Shown here: positions 1-11,202 of the stretch, piece by piece
How positions within the stretch are numbered: the stretch's first letter is position 1
Layout: every line of letters begins with the position of its first letter
Assembly (NCBI RefSeq): GCF_907164915.1
Contig: NW_025919501.1
Location: 1-64,000 of the forward strand
Reading direction: 5' to 3'
DNA from: Impatiens glandulifera
Lineage: Eukaryota > Streptophyta > Magnoliopsida > Ericales > Balsaminaceae
DNA length: 64,000 nt
The notes under the pieces: generated by a model
Database searches by the model: none
Told to the model about the DNA's origin: nothing
What the model saw: only the letters and a program-made list of their open reading frames with translations
Translations under genes and position numbers: made by a program

Positions 1-22
1 CTGTATCCGTGCAACATAGAGC

Positions 23-334
23 CAGGGTCGGCCCTAGGGTAAGCCCGACAAGCCCTCGGGCTAGGGCAGCCCACTCCCCAGAAAGCCCATTTAATAAAAT
101 ATATAATTTATATATAGATAAATATATAAGATATATAGATAAATATATGATTTTTAAGCATATAATATTGTAGCACAGTTGTTTTAAATGCAAACTTAGA
201 ATTTTACTTAAGTTAGGAGTTCAAATCTCACCAAAAATAATGTTTTTTTTTATCAATTTTTATTATTAAATCTAAGGAAACAAAAAAGAAATTTTATCGG
301 GGCTAGGACATCCCAAAACTCGGGGCTGGCACTG
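23..334. mobile_element. Short non-autonomous hAT-like element with 8-bp target duplication
   Basis: The element opens with CAGGGTCGGCCCT and closes with GGGGCTGGCACTG, an imperfect inverted terminal pair. It is flanked by identical 8-bp repeats CATAGAGC at 15-22 and 335-342. An 8-bp target duplication with CAG-type termini is the signature of hAT transposons. The interior is AT-rich and non-coding, so it is a MITE-type passenger moved by a transposase from elsewhere. Confidence 0.8.
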
Positions 335-395
335 CATAGAGCCCTACACAAACTCTCTTCAAAATACGGACCTATAATGAAACTCTCTCTTGGCT

Positions 396-628
396 CAGGG
401 TCAGCCCTAGGGTAAGCCTGACAAGCCCCCGGGCTAGGCAGCCCATTAAATAAAATAAAGAAGAGATTTCTAGTATTTTATAATTATAAATTGGTTTAGA
501 CTAGTTGTTTAGGGTGAAAATTTAAATTTATCCTCTAGTCATGAGTTCTAACCTCACCAAAGTTAACTTTTTAGCGATCAAAATTCGTTTTTTTTAGGCT
601 TGGGCAGCCCAAAAGTCGGGGCGGGCTC
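396..628. mobile_element. Second, more decayed copy of the same hAT-like family
   Basis: Positions 396-440 repeat the start of the 23-334 element with few changes (CAGGGTCAGCCCTAGGGTAA). The copy ends near the GTCGGGGCGGGCTCC block, matching the other end. The right terminus is eroded and I could not find a convincing 8-bp target duplication, so the exact end is approximate. Confidence 0.55.
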
Positions 629-1449
629 CATCCCATATCCCATTTATAGTTGCTTCTTCACCGGAAACAGCTAAAGACTTCCTTAAAACTCACGAATCCT
701 CGTTTTCCAACCGTTCCCAAAACATTGCCGCTGATTACTTATCATACGGTTACCAATATTTCTCCTTTGCGCCTCAGGGCGTCTCCAACCGGACTGCAAA
801 CGCAAAATGGAGCTCCAATTTTTCTCCAACCGAACGGCAAACAGGTCCTGCAAAATGGAAATGCAATCTCTCTCCAGACAGAAACGCATATATGCGTATT
901 TACTATTCATCCTGCATAATTCTTTTTTAAAATTTTATTTAAGTCTTTCAAATATATAAACATTTTAATTTAAATATTAAACTTGTTTATATAAATTATT
1001 TGATCCTTTAATTTTATTTTTAAGATAAAAAGTTATAATATTTTTTAAATTTATAATTAAATCATTAAATTGTAATATATTTGAAATTTTATTTAATTTA
1101 TTTTATATTTATATTTTATTATATATTTTACGTTATATTTTAGTTATATTTTATAAACAATACGAATAAACATAAAAAATACATTAAAAAAATTATCGTG
1201 AAAAGATATATAATTAATTTTATTAAAGGAATGAGAAAAGATTAGAGTTAAATATGTAAAGTTGATAAATATATAGATAATATTAATAAAGTAAAAAAGT
1301 TACTGTAAAAAAAGAATATTCTAAGAATATTCTTTTGAGTTTGGAAATGAGTTTTTGGGTTAGAGATGAATTAGTGTTTGATGTGATGTTTACTGCATTT
1401 TGGGTTTGAGAATGGGTTTATAGGTTGGAGATGGTTAAATGGGCTATGC
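629..1449. other. Intergenic, no supported gene
   Basis: The stretch is AT-rich. Around 770-890 and 1340-1435 there are loosely repeated phrases such as GTCTCCAACCG and GGTTGGAGATGG that may be remnants of a small DNA transposon, but no ends can be defined. Confidence 0.5.
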
Positions 1450-1750
1450 TGGAAATTCAAGAAGATGCTCTGCATGTCGGAACTTCTCGGCGGCCGGACT
1501 ATTGACCTTCTTAAACCGATCAGTAGTGAGAAAATCAAGACTTTCTTGGATCGAATTATGAATAACGCGAGATTAGGTAAAGCGGTTGATGTGGGTGAGG
1601 GGTTAATAAAATTGACTAATAATGTTATGCCAAGAATGTTGATGAGAGAGGAGTTCGGAGAATGAAGATGAAAAGGAGGAAATGTGGAAGTTGGTTAAGG
1701 AGAGGGCTGAACTTATAGGGAAGTTTAATTTGTCTGATATTACGAGGTAG
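1450..1750 (+). pseudogene. Cytochrome P450 (CYP93-like) fragment, N-terminal half
   Basis: The reading frame starts WKFKKMLCMSELLGGRT, the helix-C region of plant A-type P450s. It continues to LIKLTNNVMPRMLMRE, then a one-base shift near 1655-1662, then KLVKERAELIGKFNLSDI, typical of CYP93-family enzymes (flavonoid-type oxygenases). The N-terminal membrane anchor and everything after this block are missing, and the frame ends in a stop at about 1748. A matching C-terminal fragment lies at 6318-6476, so this is probably one half of a gene split and eroded by transposon insertions. The subfamily is inferred from remembered motif patterns only. Confidence 0.75.
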
Positions 1751-2501
1751 AATAGAAAAAAAAAAAAAAAAAAAAAATTCTATCTGAATTTTCAAATCTT
1801 TATACAGGTCCAATTTGAACCCAAAATCATTAAATAGGCGGAGAAAATAAGATTTTGATATATTAAAAAAAGTGAAAATAAGTTTATTCAAATAATTGAA
1901 TTAATTAATGTTAAAATGTAAAATGATTTTTTAAACATACAAATATGATTTTTAATTCTTTCTTTAATTAAAAATTGTTTGAAATTGTTATTATAGATTG
2001 TAGGGCTTAAGCACACAACTATTTTGTTTTTTAAGTATACATGTGTATTAGTGAGATTTCCTTTGAAAAATTAAATAATAAAATTAATACTGAGCCTTTC
2101 GGGCAATAGAGAGAGCGAGAGATTTGTTTGAGTGATGTCTTCTAATTTTATTTTTTTTACACTGAGAGGGGTTCTGATGTCTCTATTAATATAATAATTT
2201 TCTTGGAATAATTTGACATGCTTATTTGAATATTTTTATAATTTATGAATATTTTGTATTTATCAAGTTGTGTTTATATTTTTATTTTTAAATAATATTT
2301 TTAAATATATAATTAATTTAAAATAAATAAATAAATGACACCGATAAAATAATTATTATTATATTAGTTGCCTATTAAATTAGTGTGATAATTTTTTTAA
2401 ATCATAGGCTTATTCGATTTTTTTCTAACTACACATTATTTTTTTTCCTTCATTTTCTTCAATTTCATTTCAAAAAAAATTTCTTTTTTCAAGTCCGATT
2501 T
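1751..2501. other. AT-rich spacer, no gene seen
   Basis: It begins with a poly(A) run just after the P450 fragment (about 1754-1778) and continues as low-complexity AT-rich DNA. No open frame or recognisable motif was found. Confidence 0.6.
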
Positions 2502-3177
2502 AGGGGTGTTCATCGGTTCGATTTTTAGGTTATTCGAATTTTCGGTTCGAATTCTTTGAATTTTTATTTTTTTTAAGAAAATTCGAAAACCGAACTGATT
2601 TGAATAAATTTGAATTCGGTTTATTCGAATTCGATGAATACGAATTCAGTCGGATATTCGGTTTAGATCAAATATTGAACATCACCTACCCATAAGATAA
2701 AAAAATATTAAAATAGTTAACATAATAAATAAGTTGTTAAAAAGATTTTATCTACTTAAATTATAAAAACAAGTATAAATCACGCAAACTAAGCTTAGTA
2801 ACTCAACACTAATATATATTTGACAATTGAACGACAAAAGTAAAACAGTGTCGACGACGACAATATATGGTGGTTGAGAGGTGTGGACAGTTAGAGAAAG
2901 GGAAAAATGAATAAGGGATTTTGGATTTAATGTAGGGATCTAATAGAAGGCTCATGATAATTTAATATATAATATGTAATAAATTATATAATATATAATA
3001 AAAATAAAAAATGAATTTGATTTTCGGTTTGGTTTCGAGTTGAAACCTAAATTCGAAAACCAAACCGAAAACCGTATTTGAATTCGAATCAGGTTAGAAT
3101 TCGATTCAAAAGCTGAAAATGTAATTCGAATTCGAATTCGGTTGAATATTCGGTTCAGACCAAATATTGAACACCCT
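2502..3177. mobile_element. hAT-like non-autonomous element with GGGTGTTCA termini
   Basis: The left end reads TAGGGGTGTTCATCGG and the right end TATTGAACACCCTAG, giving inverted AGGGTGTTCA termini. The interior is built from repeated ATTCGAATTCGGTT phrases in both orientations. Many plant hAT-derived MITEs have this terminal type. No clean 8-bp flanking repeat is visible, so the family assignment is tentative. Confidence 0.55.
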
Positions 3178-3319
3178 AGTGGACCAACCTAACTATAAGT
3201 TTTTAATTGTTTTGTATTAATTTTAAAAAATGTTAAAATTTTTTTATTAAAAAAAATTTAAAAGATATTAACATATAATGATAAAATAATTTTTTTAAAG
3301 AGATATAAAATATTTATTA
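2955..3319. repeat. Direct duplication, copy 1 (partner 5840-6204)
   Basis: This segment covers the right end of the hAT-like element plus about 140 bp of flank (CTATAAGTTTTTAATTGTTT). It recurs in the same orientation at 5840-6204 with moderate divergence. The two copies bracket the inverted-repeat element and solo LTR. Confidence 0.7.
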
Positions 3320-3338
3320 TTTTATTAACAAATTGAGA

Positions 3339-3700
3339 AATATAATTGAAAAAAATGTCAATTTTATTTATAAAGTTGAAAGAAGGTTTCAAATTTGTTT
3401 ATTAACTTGTAAATTTTTTTTATAAATACAAATTTGTAAAAAAATGTCAAATTTATTGAACTTAACCGAAATTGTTAATTGTGTTAAAATTCCAGTTGTT
3501 CCTACCGTGTCATATCTACGACATTAAATAAAAATAAAAATAATATTTCTGTAATTCTTTTTCTCATTTTGTCTCCCTCACCAAACTGGTTTCACCTCTC
3601 TTCCATTTCATTTAATCTATCTGCATCAAAATCATTCTAATAGTTTTAGTTCTGATCTACAGCCTCTCCCATTTTATTTAACAGTGTTTGTTTTAATATT
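3339..3700. repeat. Left arm of a long inverted repeat (partner 5466-5837)
   Basis: Read outward to inward, this arm matches the reverse complement of 5466-5837, for example TTTATTTATAAAGTTG, TTTATTAACTTGTAAA, GAACTTAACCGAAAT and GATCTACAGCCTCTCC. Arms of about 360 bp around a short core suggest a non-autonomous long-TIR DNA transposon, possibly Mutator-like. I could not identify a target duplication. Confidence 0.65.
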
Positions 3701-4026
3701 TTCCCATCACGTATGCAAATCTCGGCAGCGAAGGAAGCGATGAAATTGGAATTGGACGTAGCTTCGATTCGACGAAAACTAAAGAGGAAAGTGATGAAAC
3801 GATAGATTGGAAGAAATGTCGTACTGTCTGGGGAAGTTAGGGTTATGAGAAAGAGTAGAAAGAGAGAGTATTGATGCTATGGATATTGGGAAGATCCATT
3901 TTCGTACCAGTTTGTGGATGATTGAGATGAAGATAGTAGCTTTTCAATCTCTTCATTAATGGGTTCAGTGAGAATGAACTAACTGAATGAATCAATTTGT
4001 ATTATTTATTTGTTCTTCAGTCAAAC

Positions 4027-5380
4027 TGTTAGGATCTAGGTCGCCGCTGGAGGACCGGGGTTGGACCGGTTAGCGCGTCTCACTCAAAAGGTGGTGATTA
4101 ATCCTGTTAGAGATTAACACCGGGGTTTCAATACTACACAAACTGTCACAAACCCTTGAACTGAGTTCAAGCGCGGAAGAGATTTGTTTCAGGTTGAAGC
4201 AGCACACATGTGTGATAGGCAGAACCGATTTCGGATGATGAAGGTTTGAAGATTGATGGGTCGGTTTTTGTAACCTGGTGATCCGGTTTGGATAGAGTTA
4301 GGTAGATTAGAGCGGTGTAGGTAAGTTAGTACAGGTCGGTTAGAAAATGGAACCGGCAGAAAGTAAATGACAAGACAAATTTTATGGATGTTCGGAGATA
4401 AAACTCCTACGTCACCCCTTCCTCTCGAAACCGCGAGAAGGATATTCACTAAGGAATACAAATACAATCCGATCGAGACTTATTTCCTGCTCGATAATAC
4501 TCTTACAATTTACACCGAAATTGTAAAATACACACTTCAACTTCATCACTTAGGCTTTCTCTAGAGATAGAACACACTGTTTTCACTTGTAAATTAAATG
4601 CTCGGTATATTGCTTGTGTGTCGCTGTGTGTCCCCCTTAAAATCTCTTGTATGTCCCACTTGTCCCGCATTTACTCTTCTTCAACTGCTCCTTTTATAGG
4701 TGAAATATGCTAACGGTCATATTTCACTTCCTTGAATTTGATTGGCTGAGAAGAGGTTCAGTGATTCAGTGATTCAGACCCTGCGGTCATCTTTTCAGAC
4801 CTGGCGGTCAATTGTTCAGACCTGGCGGTCAATCTTACAGACTTGGCAGTCTGTTCTTCCGGTGTGTAAGACAAACCTGTTAGGTTTGTCTTTTACTCAA
4901 TGTGGTGACTGTTGGTTAGACAGTTGTCTGTACTTGGAAGATTTCCTTTCTGACTTATCCCGAAGTAGAAAGATCCTGTAGGACTGTCTTCTGCAGCCTG
5001 CAGACTTTCCTCAGACTTGTATGGATATGGAAGTGTTCAGTCTGTTCCTTTGGTATCATCTTCAACAGATACCCGAATTGTCTTCTTATACTGGTCGGTC
5101 ATTTGACTTAATCGAATGGCTTCCGGTGTGATTGGTTTAACCGGACAGCTTCCGGTTATTCCTTTGCCTTGTGGCTGATCGGCTGTCTGATGTTTCCGGT
5201 TTTTAGTTCTGGCCGATCCTTTCTTTGTGCGGTGGTGTTCCAAATGTTCCTGGTCGGTTTAATAGCTTGACCGATTAGTCTTCTTAGCCGGTTCATTTGT
5301 TTGACCGGTCCGGTTCCTTGTTCCTGCATGGAAGGTTTATTTATGTTAAGTTCTGTGAACCGGTCTAATTTTATCTAACA
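4027..5380 (-). mobile_element. Solo LTR of the Sirevirus-like family
   Basis: It begins TGTTAGGATCTAGGTCGCCG and ends TTTTATCTAACA, the termini (in minus orientation) of the LTRs at 16468, 29021, 46880 and 59303. Identical 5-bp repeats CAAAC flank it at 4022-4026 and 5381-5385, so the insertion is complete and its internal region was removed by recombination between LTRs. It carries the family's repeated CAGACCTGGCGGTC block at about 4776-4855. It lies inside the core of the inverted-repeat element (3339-5837) and is therefore younger than that element. Confidence 0.9.
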
Positions 5381-5465
5381 CAAACAATCTTATTTCTTTA
5401 ATCAGCTTTCTCTTTCTCTCTACGTAGATGGAGTGTAAGTGACAAGTAGGGTGAGAATGGTAAAA

Positions 5466-5837
5466 AAAGTATTAGACAAATATTTGTTAAATGAAATAGG
5501 AGAGGCTGTAGATCAGTATTAAAAATATTAGAAGGATCTTTATGCAGATAGATTGAATGAAATGGAAAAGGGGTGAAACTAGTTTGGTGAGGAAGGCGAA
5601 GATGAGAAGAAGAATTAGAGAGATATTATTTTTATTTAAAGATATAAGATCCGTTTGAAAAGAATGATTTTGATTATAAAGTTAATATATTTAATTTTAA
5701 CACCGTTAACGATTTCGGTTAAGTTCAATAAATTTGACACTTTTTAACAAGTTTGTATACATAAATAAAATTTTACAAGTTAATAAACAAATTTGACACT
5801 TTCATCCAACTTTATAAATAAAATTAACATTCTTTCC
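5466..5837. repeat. Right arm of the long inverted repeat (partner 3339-3700)
   Basis: Inverted partner of 3339-3700. The match runs from GGAGAGGCTGTAGATCAGTA at the inner end to CTTTATAAATAAAATTAACA at the outer end. The outer end abuts the second copy of the direct duplication at 5840. Confidence 0.65.
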
Positions 5838-5839
5838 AA

Positions 5840-6204
5840 GATAATTTAATATATAATATATAATATATAATATATAATAAAAATAAAAAATGAATTTGGT
5901 TTTCGGTTTGGTTTCGAGTTAAAACCTAAATTCGACAATCAAATCAAAAACCGTATTTGAATACGAATCGGTTTAGAATTCGATTTGAAAATGTAAAATA
6001 TAATTCGAATTCGGTTTATTCGAATTCGATGAATTCGAATTTGGTCGAATATTCGGTTCAGACTAAATATTGAACACCCTAGACCGACTTAACTATAAGT
6101 TTTTAATTGTTTTGTATTAATTTTAAAAAATGTTAGAGTTTTTTTTATAAGGATATTAAATATAATGATAAAATAATTTTTTTTTAAATATAAAATATTT
6201 ATTA
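5840..6204. repeat. Direct duplication, copy 2 (partner 2955-3319)
   Basis: It includes a second right end of the hAT-like element (GAACACCCTAG ending near 6081) and the same flank beginning AACTATAAGTTTTTAATTG. It has its own substitutions and small indels, so the duplication is not recent. Confidence 0.7.
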
Positions 6205-6317
6205 AGATACTGCATTAAAATGTCCTTACTCTAGTTTAACTTGATTGAGATTTTAGGAGTTTAGCCATATTTGATTTTTTTTTTTTTCCATTTTCTTGTA
6301 AAGTTTACTTTTTTGCG

Positions 6318-6476
6318 CAACACTTTCATTAGGTTATTGGATGAGAAGGGCAGAAAAATATACGTGAGAGGCCAACATTTTGAGTTGATTCGGTTTGGAA
6401 GAGTGTGCCGGAACATCTATTGCTCTTCAACTCGTTCAAACGATCCTCACGAATATGATCCAATGCTTTGAATGGA
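6318..6476 (+). pseudogene. Cytochrome P450 (CYP93-like) fragment, heme-binding C-terminus
   Basis: The first frame gives YVRGQHFELIRFG, the stretch leading into the P450 heme-binding loop. After a one-base shift near 6400 the next frame gives AGTSIALQLVQTILTNMIQ followed by CFEWR and a stop, the usual C-terminal tail of these enzymes. The heme-ligand region is degenerate. With the fragment at 1450-1750 it appears to be the other end of one broken P450 gene, the two now about 4.6 kb apart. Confidence 0.72.
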
Positions 6477-8262
6477 GATGAGAGAGAAAGAATGAGATAT
6501 TAGGCTAAAAAATTTATCTTTCTGCTTTTTTTTTTTTTTTTTTTTTTATCGTGATAACATATCATTCTCTCATACTTTATAACAATTATTTATCAAATAA
6601 TAAACATAACATACACATGTCTTTTAGTTAAATGAAATCCATTTTCATTGATCTTATAAATAAAATATGTTCATGATATGAATATAGTAACAAGATTTAT
6701 GTAATCTTCATGAATATAATACTTTTAATATAATTCTAAAATTTTTCCAGTCACTTATTTGATCTTATATTATTTTTAGGTTTTTTTATTTTGTCTTACA
6801 GAATTACGTTGGATAAAAAAAAGTTATTTTAATTTTAGTTGGTTTAATTATTAAAATGTTTTATTTAAAATTAAAATAAGATTATTTTAAATGATTAAAT
6901 AAATAATTTGATAGTTAAAAGATAACCGTGGAAAAGGGAGAGAGTATGACCACTCATAATTCATTGTTAGAGAACTTAAAATCGTGTCAACGGATAAAAA
7001 TCCAAAAAAAAAAAAAATAAATAAATAAACCCACCTCACATAGCTCTAAACATGATCTGTCTTTCTAATTATAATGCATTGTACTCAGATTTGAGAAATT
7101 CTTAGTTGAGAATTGGTTAAATTGTCATATTAAAGAGGTCAATATAGAAAACTTTATACTCACATAATCTAATGGGATTCATACTCTCAATTTTACTTTA
7201 AAATTGTAAAACTTGATTATAAGTTGCTTAAAACTTTTGAGTGTGCTTGTATTCTTCTCAATAGACTATTTAACCAACACAAGCTAAATTTCAGAACAAT
7301 TATGTGCATTTTGTTGGGTGCCCTTAGGTACATAGAGGATACAGATGTATGCATATTCATACAAGAATGAACAAGGATTTCCATATGTTATATATGATCC
7401 TATCCTTAAATTTGGTTGACTCACAAAGTCAACATGTCTTATAGAGTTAGATTATTGTGTTCGGTCTATTGTTGCCTAATACAACAACAATATTGTACCT
7501 ACTATATCAATAAGGGTATCTCGACTCCATACCAAGCTCATGTTTACTCACAATGTTACTTGAAATAAATCATGTTCATTACTGTGAACTCATATGGACT
7601 AGCATGACAATTAACCATGAGAGATGAATCTTCTTCATAATCATCAAAACAAAACGTAGTAGATTGAAAGTGAGTTTTCATACTCATAAGGAAGGTTGAC
7701 AGCTCATTTGAACATCACAGAACTTGTATCACAATTATAGATATTTACCAAAAGACTTCAATTCTCACTTAGAACGCCCTCAATGAAAGTAAGAGATCAT
7801 GACTAGTATTAGGATGAGTCTTCTAACTTCCTTCGGGGAATAAACCATGGTTTTTTTTTCTTATAAATTTATCAATTGGCATTCTTCCCATAAATAATTT
7901 AAACTTTAACTCATCGATTACATTGCATCGTCTATAACTTTGAAGCAACATGTGTTTATTCTAAGTAATTCCACAAACTTCAAATTGAAGAAGTGGTTTT
8001 GATAACATAAAGGAATTATAGTTGTCAAACAGAGCCTCTTAATGTAACTTATTTTTAGTTCAAAAGTTAAAGAAAAAATGACAACTTTCACAACAATTAG
8101 TCATCCTGTAGAGTACATGTCACAACATTCGACACTTCAATTTGGTAAATAACTGGGACATTTGAAGAAGAACCGGGGGGACACCAGCCATTGTTGAGTT
8201 CCTATATCCTATGGATATTATCATCTTCCATGATTCTTTGTAGTGGTTAACTGAATTGTCTT
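6477..8262. other. AT-rich intergenic DNA downstream of the SEC-C gene
   Basis: No coding region, RNA gene or repeat with definable ends was seen. It contains poly(T) at about 6521-6547 and an A-rich tract at about 7002-7025. The last few hundred bases should include the 3' UTR and polyadenylation site of the minus-strand gene that ends at 8263. Confidence 0.55.
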
Positions 8263-10371
8263 CTAAACCTTTCTATTCTCTTCATCTTTAGCACAACACC
8301 TACAATGAGAGAAAGAGGGTCAAGTGGCTCAAATGAACAATGATAATATAAAGAGGAAGCATATGTGTTCATGTGGAAACAAATAAGCAAGATGAGATCT
8401 TCCAAGCATCACAATAATATGAATAATTAGTCGCTTCATGTTTTGTGAACATTTGGCAGAGGCAGCTATAACCAACAGGCATTAGTCTTAAAGAAACAAT
8501 TTCAGAGAAGACAGAATTCATTCCGCAGTGATAAGAAAAGAACAAACCTTTTATATCTTTTCTTGGAGCCACATGGGCATAACGCATTCCTACTTATCTG
8601 CCCACTCTTAGCCATGCTTGACCTTGCAAGATCCATTGGTGTGGAGCCCATTAGCTTTTGAACCTATAGAATATGAAAACCTTAAGTTGGCCATGCTCTC
8701 AATTTTAAGCAAGGACATACATTATAATGGTGCATTCAAGTTAAGTCAGGTAAAAAAAATTCCAAATAGCATAATGACCTACAAGATTCATTTCTAACTT
8801 TGGAAACTGGATTTATAGTAGTATTTGGAAATTAAGTAGTAGGCACCCGTAGACTTGGTCATCCACAAATCCATTCTCACGCAATAAATATACACCATCT
8901 AAACATTTTTCACAAGTTAAAACTGCCACAAGTTAATTCATTTCATTTGTTGATGACCATACAAGTCTATCCTGACTATTTTTGGTAAAAGAATATTAGC
9001 AATAAGACACATCATTGAACAAATCTACACCATGATTCAAACAAATTTCCAAACTCCCATTCGACAATGCTAAAGAGTACTTAGCCGTCACTCTTAGCAC
9101 ATTCCTTATCACTTAAGCCATTTGTAACAACCATAATCTTGACTTAACAATTGCTTTTTGAAAAGGAGTTAGGTTGTGCACTATACATTTTTGTAACAAA
9201 TGGTCATTTGTAAAGGTCGTGAAACAAACAAAAGAAAGAACACAAAGTTAAAAGGAGACAAAGCCAACGCGAAAGAAAAGCCAAAATGCAAAAACAAGGA
9301 TAATGCATGTCAGTTTCAGTATTTGACATTTTTCATAAAAAAAAAGGCAAATTATTTAAAGATTCAATGAATAATACCTCAGTCAAGCTAGTTGGCAAGG
9401 GTTTCCCTTCTTCTTTCATCTTTTCAATTTTCCTTTGTGCTTCCTTAGCCCATGTAAATTTGGCTAATGTATTCTCCACCTCAACTATAGTACAATTACA
9501 GCGTTTTGCCGCTTCTTGCTTTTGAGTAGGTAGAATATTCTGCAATTAGGAAGCAGGGTATTATTGAATAAAAATGTAACAAAAAATTGTCCTGAATTAA
9601 GTAAATCAAGGGAAATTAATTTTCCATAATGAATTGATAACACATGTTCAACCTTGAGTCAGCAACCTAATATACAAGTGGTAGAGATAAAGCAGCAGGT
9701 AAAGAAAGAAAGAAGAATAAGAAGCAGAACAAGACATTATCAAAATTAACATATAATTGCAGGCATATTTGACTATTTGAGGGAATGGTTGTTGGTATGA
9801 GGCTTTTCAGAATAATGCTCACATTTTCTTACTATCCGAAATTGAGAAACATGGTACATAAATGTTTATGAAAGCATTCCAATTCCACCCATAAAACATT
9901 GAAGAAAGGCCAGAGAGAGTGAGAGAACAAGAAACCTCTCCAGTTGGGTCAAAACCTCCAAGGAATCGAATAATGGCCTCCTGCTTTTCGAATGCATCGG
10001 CAAAAGTAGCTGCACTGCTTCTCCCAACTATGTAATTCTTGAAAGAACCAACCTTTCTTGCTTTGCTCAATTCCTCAGCAAAGCCTGCACAGACAACATG
10101 GAAGAAAACAATCTCCAACTTATACAAATGTACATATAGAAGAAATCCTCAATTTTGTTTAATGCAAATATAAGAACATACGTAGGAGAGTGAATGATTC
10201 ATTTGCTGTGGTCTGTGAAGAATCTGTGTCCTTTTGACCGGTGAAGACCCCTTTAATCGTGTTCATCCACGAGTTGTCGAGATGGGCGGTGGAGGAGATC
10301 CAACGATCCCGTGACTGTAAATGGTGGCCATTACGGCGAAGCAAGGAGAAGATAAATCGGTGAGTGGGCAT
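8263..10371 (-). CDS. SEC-C motif protein, probable mitochondrial targeting, five exons
   Basis: Coding exons on the minus strand are 10182-10371, 9936-10084, 9378-9539, 8548-8663 and 8263-8299. All have GT-AG borders and the phases add up to 217 codons plus stop TAG at 8263-8265. The N-terminus (MPTHRFIFSLLRRNGHHLQS) is Arg-rich without acidic residues, like a mitochondrial presequence. The middle is a charged helical region (FAEELSKARKVGSF, then AKEAQRKIEKMKEEGKP). The C-terminus is a SEC-C zinc motif, CPCGSKKRYKRCC, with the last two Cys supplied by the final small exon. SEC-C motifs bind zinc and occur in SecA and in many uncharacterised proteins. I recognise a plant-conserved layout but cannot name a function. 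The upstream intergenic DNA is cut short by the MULE at 10687. Confidence 0.82.
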
Positions 10372-10686
10372 GTTTTAAAGTAAAACAAATATGCATCCAA
10401 ATGCAGCGACTGTTTCCGAAACGAAGGAGGAAGAGTGATTTTGCTCGAGGTTTTTGGAAGACTTGCAAAGGAAAGGGTTTCTGCACAATGGGAAGCCAAA
10501 CGCTAAAAAAAAAGTCAAATGTTAAACCCTAATTACAGATCAACCAGATTCAGGGTTCCCTAAGTTGCTGATCCACACTTAATCAATTAATCTAAATAAA
10601 ACACTTTAAAACAAAATATAACACAATTTTTTTTTATTTTAACAATAAAATATTATATACACAGTCAATTCACTTAGATAAAAAAA
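10372..10686. promoter_or_regulatory. Truncated upstream region of the SEC-C gene
   Basis: Only about 315 bp separate the SEC-C start codon from the left TIR of the MULE, so whatever promoter the gene uses is here or in the TIR. I see no clear TATA box. The last bases (GATAAAAAAA at 10677-10686) form one side of the MULE target duplication. Confidence 0.4.
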
Positions 10687-11202
10687 GGGAAATTTGATGA
10701 AATGCCCCCATAATAGGGGAAATTCCAAAAAAGGCCCGCGCCTGCTAATGTTGGCAAAAAGGGCCATTTTGCCCTGCGAAATGTCAGAAATACCTCTCGC
10801 GCGCCAGATTTTACGCTCATTGACGCGAATTACCATTCACGCGTTTTAGATGAAACGCGTGAATGGCAATTCGCGTTTTTCAATTTACGTGAATTACCAT
10901 CCACGTATTTCATCTAAAACGCGTTGATGAACTCACGCGATTTATATTAAATCGCGTGAATGATAATTCGCGTCTTTAGTCTTATATATAACTTTTGGCC
11001 CTATTTTAAAACAAAACCTCCCCGATTCTCCCTCCCACTCCGACTTCCAAAACCACGCAACTGCCGACTTCCTTCAACATCAATCAAGATCATCGTTCCT
11101 CAACATCGTTCCTCGTCCAACATCTTCGACTTTCCACCGTCTATTCGACATCATCGTCTTTCCACCGTCTCTTCGACATATTCCGGTGAGTTTAGGGCTT
11201 AA
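10687..11202. repeat. Left MULE terminal inverted repeat
   Basis: Matches the reverse complement of 36091-36634, strongest over the outer 370 bp. It contains nested palindromes built on CACGCGTTTTAGATGAAACG and repeated CG-rich ATTCACGCG boxes, probable transposase-binding or silencing targets. It also holds a TATA box (10983-10991) and ends at a splice-donor-like GTGAGT. Confidence 0.9.
10983..11191 (+). promoter_or_regulatory. TIR-borne promoter, leader exon and splice donor
   Basis: TATATATAA at 10983-10991 is followed by a CT-rich, ATG-poor leader and by CCG/GTGAGTTT, a strong 5' splice site at 11186. Possible acceptors downstream are TTTTCTGCAG at the katanin exon (11908) and TTGTTTTGTAG immediately before the Ulp1-gene ATG (12343). 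The same layout is mirrored in the right TIR (TATA at 36296-36304, donor-like GTCAGT at 36102-36107). Transcript start and use are inferred. Confidence 0.5.

Noticed and set aside
650..919. 89-codon open frame on plus
   Set aside because: No recognisable motif, lies in repeated low-complexity phrases, and an equally long antisense frame overlaps it.
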